Shown piece by piece: positions 1 to 13,302 of a stretch of DNA of 64,000 nt. How positions within the stretch are numbered: the stretch's first letter is position 1; every line of letters begins with the position of its first letter. The stretch is taken from the NCBI RefSeq assembly GCF_003688855.1, contig NZ_REFW01000001.1:806001-870000 (forward strand). The letters are read 5' to 3'. The notes under the pieces were generated by a model. That model was given only the letters and a program-made list of their open reading frames with translations, was not told the DNA's origin and searched no databases. The position numbers were made by a program, and so were the translations under genes. Source of the DNA: Tessaracoccus antarcticus. GTDB taxonomy: Bacteria > Actinomycetota > Actinomycetes > Propionibacteriales > Propionibacteriaceae.

Positions 1-1531
1 CCGACAATGATGGCCGGGTCTCGCCGATCAGGGCGCGACGGTTGCGACCCGAGGCCACCCAGCGAGCCAGGCCGCCGTGCTCGGCGAGCAGTTCGAGGCG
101 GTTCTGGGTGCGCTCCAGCAGGCCGTTGGGCACGGCCAGGACCATGTGGTCACCGGCCTTCAGGCGCATCCGGTCGTCGGGTACCAGGATCTCCTTGCCG
201 CGGATCAGCAGGGACATCACCGCACCCCGGGGCAACCGGAGGTCGGCGACGTAGAGCCCCACCAGTTTGGTGCTGGCCGGCACTTCGAACTGCAGCATGG
301 ACGCGTTCAGCCCCTCCATGGGGGAGGAGTCGAAGCGCACGGCCGCCGGGGACAGCTCATCGGTCACGCCGAAGAGCTTCGCGGCCCGCGGCAGAGTCGG
401 GCCCTGGATCAGGGTGAAGGTCACCACGAGCAGGAAAATGATGTGGAACATCTGGTCGGCCCCGGGCAGGTTCTGCGTCAACGGGATGGTGGCGAGCATG
501 ATGGGCACCGCGCCTCGCAGACCCGCCCATGAGGTGAACACCTGCTCCCGCCATGGCACCTTGAACGGCGTCATGCACAGGAACACCGACAGCGGTCGCG
601 CCACAAACGTCAGCGCCGAGCCAATCACCAGGGCCGGGATGATGGCCGCCGGCAGCATCGACGGCGACGCCAGGAGCCCCAGCATCACGAACAAGCCGAT
701 CTGCGCCAGCCACCCCAAAGCCTCGGTGAACCCCTCCGTCGCCTTGTGGTGGGGCAACACCTGATTGCCGAGGAACAGCCCCGCAGCGTAGGCAGCGAGC
801 AGGCCCGACGTACCGGCGATGCCTCCCAGCGCGAACGCCACCAGGGCGATGGCCAGGGTCGCCAGGGGGTACAGACCTGCTGAGGGCAGCGACACCCGTT
901 GCAGGATCACCTGCCCGATCCGCGCGATCACCAGGCCGATGAGCGTGCCGCCGACGAGCTGGTAGAGCCCGGTGCCGAGCATTCCCATGATGGAGCCCTG
1001 ATTCCAGGCGTCGGAGACCACCACGCTGACGATGATGATGGCGGGCGGGTCGTTGAAGCCGGACTCACCCTCCAGCGTCGTGCGTACCCGGGCTTTGATG
1101 GGGAGCCGTCGGAGCACCGAGAAAACGGCGGCGGCGTCGGTGGAGGACACCATGGCGGACAGCAGAATGGCGGTCCGCAGGTCGATGCCGAGCAGCAGCA
1201 TCGCCAGCGACGAGGTGATGGTCACCGACATCAGCACCCCCACCGTCGCCATCAACCCGGAGCGGATGGCCACGGGTCTGAGGTCAGACCAGTTGGTGGT
1301 GAAGCCGCCGTCGATCAGGAGGATGGCCAACATGATGGTGGCCACGTTGTAGGCCATCTGGCCGTCGTCGAACCGGATTCCGAGGCCGGACTCGCCGATC
1401 AGCAGACCGATGCCGAGGTAGAGCAGCAGGCCCGGCATCCCACTGCGGGAAGAGATGCGGACGGCCGCGACACCGGCCAGCAGCACGCCACACGCACTGA
1501 GGACCAACAGGTTCAGCTGCTCGAGGCTCAT
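1..1531 (-). CDS. Potassium/proton antiporter, NhaP2/CvrA type (C-terminus cut by window edge)
   Basis: Read on the minus strand from an ATG at 1531 with no stop before the window edge, giving 510 residues. About 12 hydrophobic segments fill residues 1-390 and include the CPA1-type core with the TDAAAVFSVLRR stretch (the acidic ion-binding region) and an ESGFNDPPA motif. Residues about 420-470 form an RCK_C/TrkA-C-like regulatory domain (STKLVGLYVADLRLPRG followed by DDRMRLKAGDHMVLAV). Known NhaP2-type proteins extrude K+ or Na+ in exchange for protons at the inner membrane and use the C-terminal domain for regulation. The missing end should be short. The gene faces the same way as the ABC exporter but starts about 100 bp after it ends, so it may be a separate unit. 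Confidence 0.85.
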   Translation of the reverse strand, partial: MSLEQLNLLVLSACGVLLAGVAAVRISSRSGMPGLLLYLGIGLLIGESGLGIRFDDGQMAYNVATIMLAILLIDGGFTTNWSDLRPVAIRSGLMATVGVLMSVTITSSLAMLLLGIDLRTAILLSAMVSSTDAAAVFSVLRRLPIKARVRTTLEGESGFNDPPAIIIVSVVVSDAWNQGSIMGMLGTGLYQLVGGTLIGLVIARIGQVILQRVSLPSAGLYPLATLAIALVAFALGGIAGTSGLLAAYAAGLFLGNQVLPHHKATEGFTEALGWLAQIGLFVMLGLLASPSMLPAAIIPALVIGSALTFVARPLSVFLCMTPFKVPWREQVFTSWAGLRGAVPIMLATIPLTQNLPGADQMFHIIFLLVVTFTLIQGPTLPRAAKLFGVTDELSPAAVRFDSSPMEGLNASMLQFEVPASTKLVGLYVADLRLPRGAVMSLLIRGKEILVPDDRMRLKAGDHMVLAVPNGLLERTQNRLELLAEHGGLARWVASGRNRRALIGETRPSLS

Positions 1532-1631
1532 GGGTTGTACACCCATCCGCAACCGGGGGGAGGCAGTGACGCCACCGCCCCGTGCGCCGCGGCCGCGGCC
1601 GATTGCGTGGGGCGGGGGGTCATGCAGCCCA

Positions 1632-3602
1632 TTATGTCGTCACTGCAGCACTGAACTGCGACTGGTAGAGGTCGTGGTAGGCGCCCCCGGCCGCCAACAG
1701 TTCGTCGTGCGTGCCCTGCTCCACGATGGCTCCCTGCTCCATGACGAGGATCAGGTCGGCGTCGCGGATGGTGGAGAGGCGGTGGGCGATGACGAACGAC
1801 GTCCTCCCGTGGCGCAGTGCCGACATGGCCTGCTGCACGAGCAGTTCGGTGCGGGTGTCCACCGAGCTGGTGGCCTCGTCGAGGATGAGCAGCGCGGGGT
1901 CCGCCAGGAACGCGCGAGCGATGGTGACAAGCTGCTTCTCGCCCGCCGAGATGTTGGAACCCTCCTCGTCGATGACGGTGTCGTACCCCTCGGGCAGGGA
2001 GTGGACGAAGCGGTCGACGAACGTGGCCGTGGCGGCCCTGATGATGTCCTCCTCGGACGCCCCGGGGCGGCCGTAGGCAATGTTGTCCCGGATGGTGCCG
2101 CCGAACAGCCACGTGTCCTGCAGGACCATGCCGATGTTGCGCCGCACGTCCGCGCGGGGCACCGTCGCAATGTCGACGCCGTCCATGGTGATGGCCCCGC
2201 CGTCGAGGTCGTAGAACCGCATGAGCAGGTTCACCAGCGTCGTCTTGCCTGCCCCTGTGGGACCAACGATGGCCACGGTCTGCCCGGGAAGGGCTTCCAG
2301 GTCCAGGTCGTTGATGAGCGGCTTGTCGGGAGAGTAGGAGAAGTCGACGTCGGAGAACGTGACGTGCCCCCTCACCTCAGGCAGCGAACCGCCCGGCTCC
2401 GGCGTCATCTCGTCGGCGTCCATCAACTCGAAGACACGCTCTGCCGATGCCACACCGGACTGCATCAGGTTGGCCATCGACGCCACCTGCGTCAACGGTT
2501 GGGTGAACTGCCGCGAGTACTGGATGAACGCCTGCACGTCGCCGATGGTCATGGTGCCGGAGGCCACGCGGAGCCCGCCGATGACGGCGATGACCACGTA
2601 GTTGAGGTTCCCGACCAGCATCATGATGGGCATCATGAGTCCGGAGATGAACTGCGAGCCGAACGCGGCCGTGTACAGCTCCTGGTTGCGCTTTTCGAAC
2701 TGGGCCGCCACCTCCTTCTGGCGTCCGAACACCTTGACCAATGAGTGGCCGGTGTAGGCCTCCTCGATGTGGGCGTTCAGGTCGCCCGTGGACTTCCAGT
2801 TTGCCTTGAAGAGCACCTGTGAGCGCTTGCCGATGATGGAGACCATCACCATGGCGACGGGGACGCTGACGAGCGCCACCAGGGCCAGGGTGGGGGAGAT
2901 CCAGAACATCATGGCCAACACGCCCACCACCATCAACAGGGAGTTCAGCAGTTGCGACAGCGTCTGCTGCAGCGTCTGCGACACGTTGTCGATGTCGTTG
3001 GTGACGCGGCTCAGGAGTTCACCGCGGGGCTGGTTGTCGAAGTAGGACAGCGGCAACCGGTCGATCTTGGCGGAGACCTTCTGGCGCATCGTGAGGATGC
3101 TCTGCTGCACGGCGTCGTTGAGGACGTAGGCCTGCACGTAGGACGCGACCCCGGAGATGAGGTACAGCACCAGGACGGTGAGCAGGATCATGCCGATGGC
3201 ATTGAAGTCGACGCCCTGGCCGGGCACGAAGTCCATGCTGCGCAGGAGGTCGGCCAAGTCGCCGTTCCCCTGACTCTGGACCGCCTCGATGACCTGCTCC
3301 CGCGTCATGTTCGGGGAGAACTGCTTGCCCAGGAACCCGGCCAGCAGCATGGTGGTCGCCTGGCCGAGGATCTTGGGTCCCACCACGGACAGGGTCACTC
3401 CCGCGACACCGAACATGATGGCGATGATGATGCGAACGCGTTGGGGTCGCAGTTCGTGGAGGAGCCGCTTCAGTGAGGTGCGGAAGTTGGCAGCCTTCTC
3501 ACCGGGGGCGACCATGGGGCCGTGGCCGGGGCCGCCGCTCCGCTGTGGGGCATCCTCGGGTCGTTTGTTGGCCTTGATGGGGGCCTGGTCCTTCTGGCTC
3601 AT
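1632..3602 (-). CDS. Heterodimeric ABC exporter, subunit with consensus catalytic Glu
   Basis: A 656-residue half-transporter: a charged 40-residue lead, six membrane helices (about 60-360) and a C-terminal ATPase. The ATPase has Walker A GPTGAGKTT, a deviant signature SAGEKQ in place of SGGQ, Walker B LLILDEATSS with the catalytic glutamate, and the H-loop histidine in IAHRLST. Its ATG overlaps the stop of the upstream partner gene (ATGA), so the two are translationally coupled. With the partner it fits the known asymmetric exporters of the BmrCD/TM287-288/MdlAB kind, with one working and one degenerate ATP site. The substrate is unknown; the adjacent TetR gene suggests drug or lipid export. 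Confidence 0.9.
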   Translation of the reverse strand: MSQKDQAPIKANKRPEDAPQRSGGPGHGPMVAPGEKAANFRTSLKRLLHELRPQRVRIIIAIMFGVAGVTLSVVGPKILGQATTMLLAGFLGKQFSPNMTREQVIEAVQSQGNGDLADLLRSMDFVPGQGVDFNAIGMILLTVLVLYLISGVASYVQAYVLNDAVQQSILTMRQKVSAKIDRLPLSYFDNQPRGELLSRVTNDIDNVSQTLQQTLSQLLNSLLMVVGVLAMMFWISPTLALVALVSVPVAMVMVSIIGKRSQVLFKANWKSTGDLNAHIEEAYTGHSLVKVFGRQKEVAAQFEKRNQELYTAAFGSQFISGLMMPIMMLVGNLNYVVIAVIGGLRVASGTMTIGDVQAFIQYSRQFTQPLTQVASMANLMQSGVASAERVFELMDADEMTPEPGGSLPEVRGHVTFSDVDFSYSPDKPLINDLDLEALPGQTVAIVGPTGAGKTTLVNLLMRFYDLDGGAITMDGVDIATVPRADVRRNIGMVLQDTWLFGGTIRDNIAYGRPGASEEDIIRAATATFVDRFVHSLPEGYDTVIDEEGSNISAGEKQLVTIARAFLADPALLILDEATSSVDTRTELLVQQAMSALRHGRTSFVIAHRLSTIRDADLILVMEQGAIVEQGTHDELLAAGGAYHDLYQSQFSAAVTT

Positions 3603-5344
3603 GCTGCTGCCTCCTCTGCGCTCAGCTGGGACTCGACGATTTCCTGGTAGGTCTCGCAGTTCTCAAGCAGTTCGTCATGGGTGCCCCGCCCCACGATCTC
3701 GCCATGCTCCAGCACGAGGATTTCGTCGGCGTTGCGGATGGTGGTGACGCGCTGGGCCACCACGAAGACCGCCTTGTCCGCGACGCGCGGGGCCAGTGCT
3801 GCGCGCAGACGGGCGTCCGTGGTCACGTCGAGGGCGGAGAAGGAGTCGTCGAAGATGAACACCTCCGCGTCCGTGCTCAACGCCCGGGCGATCGCCAGGC
3901 GTTGCCTCTGGCCGCCCGAGACGTTGGTGCCGCCCTGGGAGATGGACGATTCAAGGGCACCCTCGCGTTCCCGAACGAAGCCGTCGGCCTGCGCGATGCG
4001 CAGCGATTCCCACAGGTCCGCGTCGTCGGCATTCGGCTTGCCGTAGCGCAGGTTGCTGCCGACCGTGCCCGAGAAGAGGTACGGCTTCTGCGGGACGATG
4101 GCCACACGGCTCCACAGCACGTCCGGGTCCATGTCGCGCACGTCGACGCCGTCGAGCAGCACCCGGCCGCCCGTGACGTCGAAGAGGCGGGGCAGGAGGC
4201 TGACGAGCGTGGTCTTTCCGGAGCCGGTGGACCCGATCACGGCAGTGGTGCGGCCGGGGCGCAGTTCAAAGCTGACACCCCTGAGCACGGGCTCCTCGGC
4301 GCCGGGGTAGGAGAAGCTGACGTCGTCGAAGACGACGACACCCTCCGCGTTCTGCGGCTTCACCGGCTTGCGAGGGGGGGCCACGGAGGACTCGGTGTCC
4401 AGCACCTCAAGGATGCGTTCGGCGCAGACGGCCGCGCGGGGGGCCATCACCAGCAGCATCGTGGTCATCATGACGGAGATGAGGATCTGCATGAGGTAGG
4501 CGAGGAAGGCCGTCAACTGGCCGATCTGGATTTCACCCGCGTCGACGCGTTGCGCGCCGAACCACATGACGCCCACCGTCGAGACGTTCAGCACCAGTCC
4601 CACGAAGGGGAACAGCACGGCCATGAGCCGGCCGACGGTCGTGGCAGTGTCCACCAGTTCCGTGTTGGCGCCCCGGAAACGACGGGACTCCTGGTCCTCA
4701 CGGACGAAGGCCCGGACCACGCGGATGCCGGTGATCTGCTCGCGCAGCACGCGGTTGAGGTTGTCGATGCGCTTCTGCATGACGGCGTAGAGGGGACCCA
4801 TCCTGGAGATGAGCACCACGATGCCGGCGCCGAGCACGAAGACGGCCGCCAGGATGGTCCAGCTCAGGCCGGCGTCCTCCCGGAGCGCCATGATGACGCC
4901 ACCCACCATGGTGATGGGGGCGCCCACGAGCATGATGCAGGTCATCAGCACCAGCATCTGCACCTGCTGGACGTCGTTGGTGGTCCTGGTGATGAGGGAC
5001 GGGGCGCCGAAGTGGTTCATCTCGCGGCTGGAGAACGCCAGCGTGCGGTCGAAGAGTGCGGCGCGGACGTCGCGCCCGAACAGCATGGCGGCGCGGGCGC
5101 CGAAGTACACGGACCCCACCTGTCCAAGGCCCTGGACGAGGGCGAGCAGCAGCATGACGCCGCCCGTGCTCCAGATGTAGTCGGTATCACCCTTCACGAC
5201 GCCCTGGTCGATGATCCGGGCGTTCAGGGTGGGCAGGTACAGCGACATGATCGTCGCTACCACCTGGAGCGCCACCACGAGGACCAGCAGGCCCCAGTAC
5301 TGGGCGATGTAGCGGTTGATCAGCCGCGTCAACTTGCGTATCAC
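3599..5344 (-). CDS. Heterodimeric ABC exporter, subunit with degenerate Walker B
   Basis: The start is taken at GTG 5344, where GTGA overlaps the TetR stop and an AAGGAC sequence lies upstream; this gives 581 residues. Six membrane helices are followed by an ATPase with Walker A GSTGSGKTT, a normal signature SGGQRQ, and Walker B VFIFDDSFSALD, in which Asp replaces the catalytic Glu. That replacement is the hallmark of the non-hydrolysing site in heterodimeric exporters, and it pairs with the deviant SAGEKQ signature of the downstream subunit, which makes the two gene products a convincing pair. The longer reading frame to 5563 runs inside the TetR gene and is not believed. Confidence 0.88.
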   Translation of the reverse strand: MIRKLTRLINRYIAQYWGLLVLVVALQVVATIMSLYLPTLNARIIDQGVVKGDTDYIWSTGGVMLLLALVQGLGQVGSVYFGARAAMLFGRDVRAALFDRTLAFSSREMNHFGAPSLITRTTNDVQQVQMLVLMTCIMLVGAPITMVGGVIMALREDAGLSWTILAAVFVLGAGIVVLISRMGPLYAVMQKRIDNLNRVLREQITGIRVVRAFVREDQESRRFRGANTELVDTATTVGRLMAVLFPFVGLVLNVSTVGVMWFGAQRVDAGEIQIGQLTAFLAYLMQILISVMMTTMLLVMAPRAAVCAERILEVLDTESSVAPPRKPVKPQNAEGVVVFDDVSFSYPGAEEPVLRGVSFELRPGRTTAVIGSTGSGKTTLVSLLPRLFDVTGGRVLLDGVDVRDMDPDVLWSRVAIVPQKPYLFSGTVGSNLRYGKPNADDADLWESLRIAQADGFVREREGALESSISQGGTNVSGGQRQRLAIARALSTDAEVFIFDDSFSALDVTTDARLRAALAPRVADKAVFVVAQRVTTIRNADEILVLEHGEIVGRGTHDELLENCETYQEIVESQLSAEEAAA

Positions 5345-5922
5345 GGGAGGTCCTTCCGTCGTGCTCCGTCGAGGGCGAAACGTGTGATGTCTTCGGGGGT
5401 CAGCCCACCCGGCCTTGCCATGGCCATTCCCATGGCAAGCGCCTTGAGGAAGTGGGAGTAGTTCTCCGGGCTGATGGTGAGCTCGTCCGTGTGGGGGGAG
5501 ATGGTGGCGACCACCCAGTCGCGGAGGTCGGCGAAGCGCTCCTTGTGCGCATCGCGGACGCACGCCGCGTTGGGGGAGGGGGCGCTCTCGTGCTTGGGGG
5601 GCGGGAGCACCGAGTGGATGTGGGAGAAGTAGTCCACGATGCCGCGTACGCAGCCGAGCGTCTTGGACTCCAACGTGTCGCCGAGCTCGACGGCCTCAAG
5701 GCTGACCATCAGGCGTTCCCGGGAGAGGAACTCTGAATACGTGGCGCCCAGCAGGTCGGGCAGCGTGGGGAACACGCGGAAGATGGTGCCCTCCGCGACG
5801 CCTGCCGCCTCTGCCACCATGCGGGTGGTCAGCTCGGGTCCGTTCGCTTCCATCAGGTCGAGTGCGGCGTCGACGATGGCAGCTCGTCGCTGTTCAGGTG
5901 GCATGGGTGCGGCTCGGGTCAC
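5341..5922 (-). CDS. TetR-family repressor of the ABC exporter operon
   Basis: About 193 residues. An N-terminal TetR helix-turn-helix (RRAAIVDAALDLMEANG, then TTRMVAEAAGVAEGTIFRVFP) is followed by a helical ligand domain. The start is uncertain: GTG 5922 lies just where a transcript from the promoter at 5929-5957 should begin, so it may be leaderless; ATG 5904 (MPPEQRR) is the alternative. A GTG at 5946 falls inside the operator and is unlikely. First gene of an overlapping operon with the two exporter subunits, so it probably represses itself and them until a ligand binds. Confidence 0.85.
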   Translation of the reverse strand: MTRAAPMPPEQRRAAIVDAALDLMEANGPELTTRMVAEAAGVAEGTIFRVFPTLPDLLGATYSEFLSRERLMVSLEAVELGDTLESKTLGCVRGIVDYFSHIHSVLPPPKHESAPSPNAACVRDAHKERFADLRDWVVATISPHTDELTISPENYSHFLKALAMGMAMARPGGLTPEDITRFALDGARRKDLP

Positions 5923-5928
5923 CGGGTA

Positions 5929-5957
5929 AGTGTAGTGAGTGAGCACTCACTCAACAA
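5929..5957 (-). promoter_or_regulatory. Promoter of the TetR-ABC operon with operator in the spacer
   Basis: On the minus strand, -35 TTGTTG (5957-5952), a 17-bp spacer and -10 TACACT (5934-5929). The spacer is almost entirely an 8-bp inverted repeat, TGAGTGAG-CA-CTCACTCA (5936-5953), of the form used by TetR-family repressors. Binding there would block RNA polymerase directly. The predicted transcript start is near 5922, at the GTG start codon. Confidence 0.7.
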
Positions 5958-6167
5958 GCGGATTGGTGGACGAAACTGCGCTGTTCTCGGAAACTGCGCT
6001 GCTCCACATGCATGGTCCTGTCAGGACGGGGATCCGTGCAGGCGGCGATCTGACGCGACCTTCGGGGTCGCTTCCCGGCACCCTTGCTGGTGCAATCCCG
6101 GCTTCGCGAGCATGAACTGGCGGAGCCGCTAATGACATAGGCGTGCAGGGCCGGGCCGCACGCTTGG
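5958..6167. other. Intergenic region without a recognised gene
   Basis: About 210 bases between the TetR promoter and the end of the LacI gene. It holds a short palindrome (GTCCTG-T-CAGGAC near 6014-6026) that could be part of a weak terminator. A 63-codon frame on the minus strand has no family resemblance and no ribosome site. Confidence 0.4.
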
Positions 6168-7208
6168 TCAGAGGGATTCGCGCTGGACCAGTTCAGTGGG
6201 CAGCACGATGGTTCGCGGGGGCTCGCCGTCGATCATTCCCAGCGCCAGTTCTGCCGCCGTCCGGCCCTGCTCGAGCAGGGGTTGACGAATCGTCGTGAGC
6301 GGCGGGACGGCGCGGGTGGCCAGGGCGTGGTCGTCGAAGCCAATCACGGACACGTCGTGGGGGATGGACCGGCCCGACGCGGCCAGAGCCGCCATGGCTC
6401 CGATCGCGATGCGGTCGGAGGCTGCCAGCAGGCCATCGACGGTGGGGTGCGCCTTCAGGAGACGTCGAGCCGCATCGAAGCCGGAAGCCTCGTCCCAGCC
6501 CGTGAACTCCACACGGGAGTCGTCGAGGTGCTCGCCGAAGATTCTCCGGTACCCCTCCAGCCGGTCGGTGGCCGCCGGGTTGTCCTGGGGGCCCAGGATG
6601 GTGATCACGTCGCGGCGTCCACGACGCAGCATGACATCGGCCGCCATGGCAGCGCCCTCCACGTCGTCGGCGAAGACGACGGAAAAGATCCCCTCGTAGG
6701 GCTGGCCCGGGAGTTGGCCGCACAGCACTACGGGCAGCGTCTGTTTGCTGAGGGCCTCCAGCATGACGCCCCCGACGTACGGGGTGATGTCGATGACCGC
6801 GTCGACGGAGCGGTGCTGGAAGTGACGGATCGCGCGCTCGTGCTCCACCTTCGTGGAGGCCTGCAGCAGCATGGGCAGCACAGGGGTGCTGGAGAGTCGC
6901 TCGCTGATGCCCCGCAGCAGGACGCTGTAGGTGGGGTCGACGAACAACTCGTCGAAGGGCTCGGCCACCAGTACCGCGATGGACTGGGCTCGACCCATGG
7001 CCAGCGCCCGTCCCTGGGCGTTCATGACGAACCCGGTCTCGAGAACCGCGGCGGCCACTTTGGCCTTCGTCTCGGCCGTGACGGCGGGGGAGTCGTTCAG
7101 GGCGCGTGATGCGGTGGCGCGGGAGACCCCGGCGACGCTGGCCACGTCAGTGATGGTGACGGACCCCCTCTTGGCGGCGCGAGCTGGCCTCTGCGTATTG
7201 GTGTCCAC
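6168..7208 (-). CDS. LacI-family transcriptional regulator of the ebg/sugar island
   Basis: The start is GTG 7208, preceded by GGGGGGAGGG, giving 346 residues, the usual LacI length. The N-terminal helix-turn-helix reads VTITDVASVAGVSRATASRALN, followed by a hinge helix region and a periplasmic-binding-protein-like sugar domain (ending FDDHALATRAVPPLTTIRQP...GRTAAELAL, typical of the family). It is divergent from the ebgA-type gene, and a LacI-type palindrome lies between them; the same site recurs at 19.1 kb. By position it corresponds to EbgR of Escherichia coli. The inducing sugar is unknown. Confidence 0.9.
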   Translation of the reverse strand: MDTNTQRPARAAKRGSVTITDVASVAGVSRATASRALNDSPAVTAETKAKVAAAVLETGFVMNAQGRALAMGRAQSIAVLVAEPFDELFVDPTYSVLLRGISERLSSTPVLPMLLQASTKVEHERAIRHFQHRSVDAVIDITPYVGGVMLEALSKQTLPVVLCGQLPGQPYEGIFSVVFADDVEGAAMAADVMLRRGRRDVITILGPQDNPAATDRLEGYRRIFGEHLDDSRVEFTGWDEASGFDAARRLLKAHPTVDGLLAASDRIAIGAMAALAASGRSIPHDVSVIGFDDHALATRAVPPLTTIRQPLLEQGRTAAELALGMIDGEPPRTIVLPTELVQRESL

Positions 7209-7251
7209 CGACCCTCCCCCCGTGCTCGTGCAACTCGACTGACTGCTGCTC

Positions 7252-7280
7252 TTCCAGATCGGACACGAATGTACTACAGT
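7252..7280 (+). promoter_or_regulatory. Putative promoter of the ebg operon
   Basis: A weak -35 TTCCAG (7252-7257), a 17-bp spacer and -10 TACAGT (7275-7280), ending 2 bp before the LacI-type operator. The layout matches that of the better promoter at 19.15 kb, where the operator also overlaps the predicted transcript start. The -35 is poor, so this is tentative. Confidence 0.45.
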
Positions 7281-7282
7281 CA

Positions 7283-10362
<3,080 letters not shown>

Positions 10363-10363
10363 C

Positions 10364-12344
<1,981 letters not shown>

Positions 12345-12366
12345 CCCCGGCCCACCGATCGCGACC

Positions 12367-12399
12367 GGACCCGTGCACCCTCGAAGGGTGTGCGGGTCC
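12367..12399 (+). terminator. Hairpin terminator after the ebg operon
   Basis: GGACCCG..CACCCT pairs with AGGGTG..CGGGTCC around a CGA loop: 15 positions with two internal mismatches. No strong T-run follows, which is common in high-GC actinobacteria. It lies 22 bp after the permease stop. Confidence 0.6.
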
Positions 12400-12484
12400 T
12401 CGTCGTCAACTCTGTTGCCCCCACTACACTCATCCCCGTCGGCACCCCCCCACGGGCCCATCACGTGTCGAGCAAGGAGCGTTC

Positions 12485-13198
12485 GTGACCGACGTCGCAC
12501 TCATCGGCTTCCTGCAGTACCTGGACCTCATCGGCGTGCTCTTCAACGCCATAGTTGGCGCGGTCATCGCACGCAACGCCCGCCTCGATCCCTTGGGGCT
12601 CGGTGTGCTGGCCATGATGTCGGGGCTGGGTGGCGGCCTGATCCGCGACACGATCCTCCAGGCCGGCCCGCCTCTGGCGCTCATCGACTGGCGCTACTTC
12701 ACCACCGCCATCGCGGGCGCCTTCATCGTCACCCTCGTCCACATCGAGGGTCGCTGGTGGGAGCGCATCTACATCCCCATCGACGCCCTCGCCGTGGGCT
12801 GCTGGGCCGCGGCGGGTGCCGCCAAGACCATCGGCCTCGGCCACGGCTGGCTGCCAGCGATCCTGATGGGCACCATCACCGCGGTGGGGGGCAGCTTCGT
12901 CCGCGACATGGTGCTGCGGCAGATCCCCTCAATTCTGGGCGGCAACACCCTCTACGCCACCTGGGCGATGGTGGCCGCTGCCATCACCGTTGTGGGTGCA
13001 CGACTGGGCTACACGGCCGCGGGGTCCGTGGTGGCCACCCTCGTGGGTGCGGGGCTGGTGCTCCTGTCGAGGTACAAGCACTGGGCCCTGCCCCAGGGCG
13101 ACGACGCCGTCACCGTCGGCCACGCGGTGCAGCGCATGTTGGCGAGGCGTTCAGCCCGCGCCGACGCCCACGAGGTCAAGCGCAAGGCGAAGGACTGA
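12485..13198 (+). CDS. Trimeric intracellular cation channel (TRIC) family protein, UPF0126
   Basis: 237 residues from GTG 12485, with AAGGAG 6 bp upstream. Two internally related halves each carry three membrane helices and a GGG(L/S)IRD/GGSFVRD motif (residues about 45 and 137), the signature of the prokaryotic TRIC/UPF0126 family, trimeric potassium channels in the inner membrane. The C-terminal 40 residues are basic and soluble. It sits behind a terminator, so it is probably not part of the ebg operon. Confidence 0.9.
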   Translation: MTDVALIGFLQYLDLIGVLFNAIVGAVIARNARLDPLGLGVLAMMSGLGGGLIRDTILQAGPPLALIDWRYFTTAIAGAFIVTLVHIEGRWWERIYIPIDALAVGCWAAAGAAKTIGLGHGWLPAILMGTITAVGGSFVRDMVLRQIPSILGGNTLYATWAMVAAAITVVGARLGYTAAGSVVATLVGAGLVLLSRYKHWALPQGDDAVTVGHAVQRMLARRSARADAHEVKRKAKD

Positions 13199-13224
13199 CC
13201 CTGCCGCAGAACGCCACCACCAGT

Positions 13225-13259
13225 GCAGAACGCCACCGATACATCGGTGGCGTTCTTGC
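13225..13259. terminator. Bidirectional terminator between converging sugar operons
   Basis: A near-perfect hairpin: AGAACGCCACCGAT, loop AC, ATCGGTGGCGTTCT. It lies between the TRIC gene (+) and the glycosidase gene (-). The element GCAGAACGCCACC is also repeated just upstream at 13206-13218, giving the hairpin an alternative pairing partner. Confidence 0.75.
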
Positions 13260-13302
13260 TGTGGGGGTGGCGTTTCGGTGGTGGTTGTAGCGACGGGCCG
13301 CG

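Noticed and set aside
3677-5461. Open frame of 594 codons on the plus strand across the ABC exporter gene
   Set aside because: Low-complexity His/Asp/Gly/Glu-rich translation, the usual antisense shadow of a high-GC gene.
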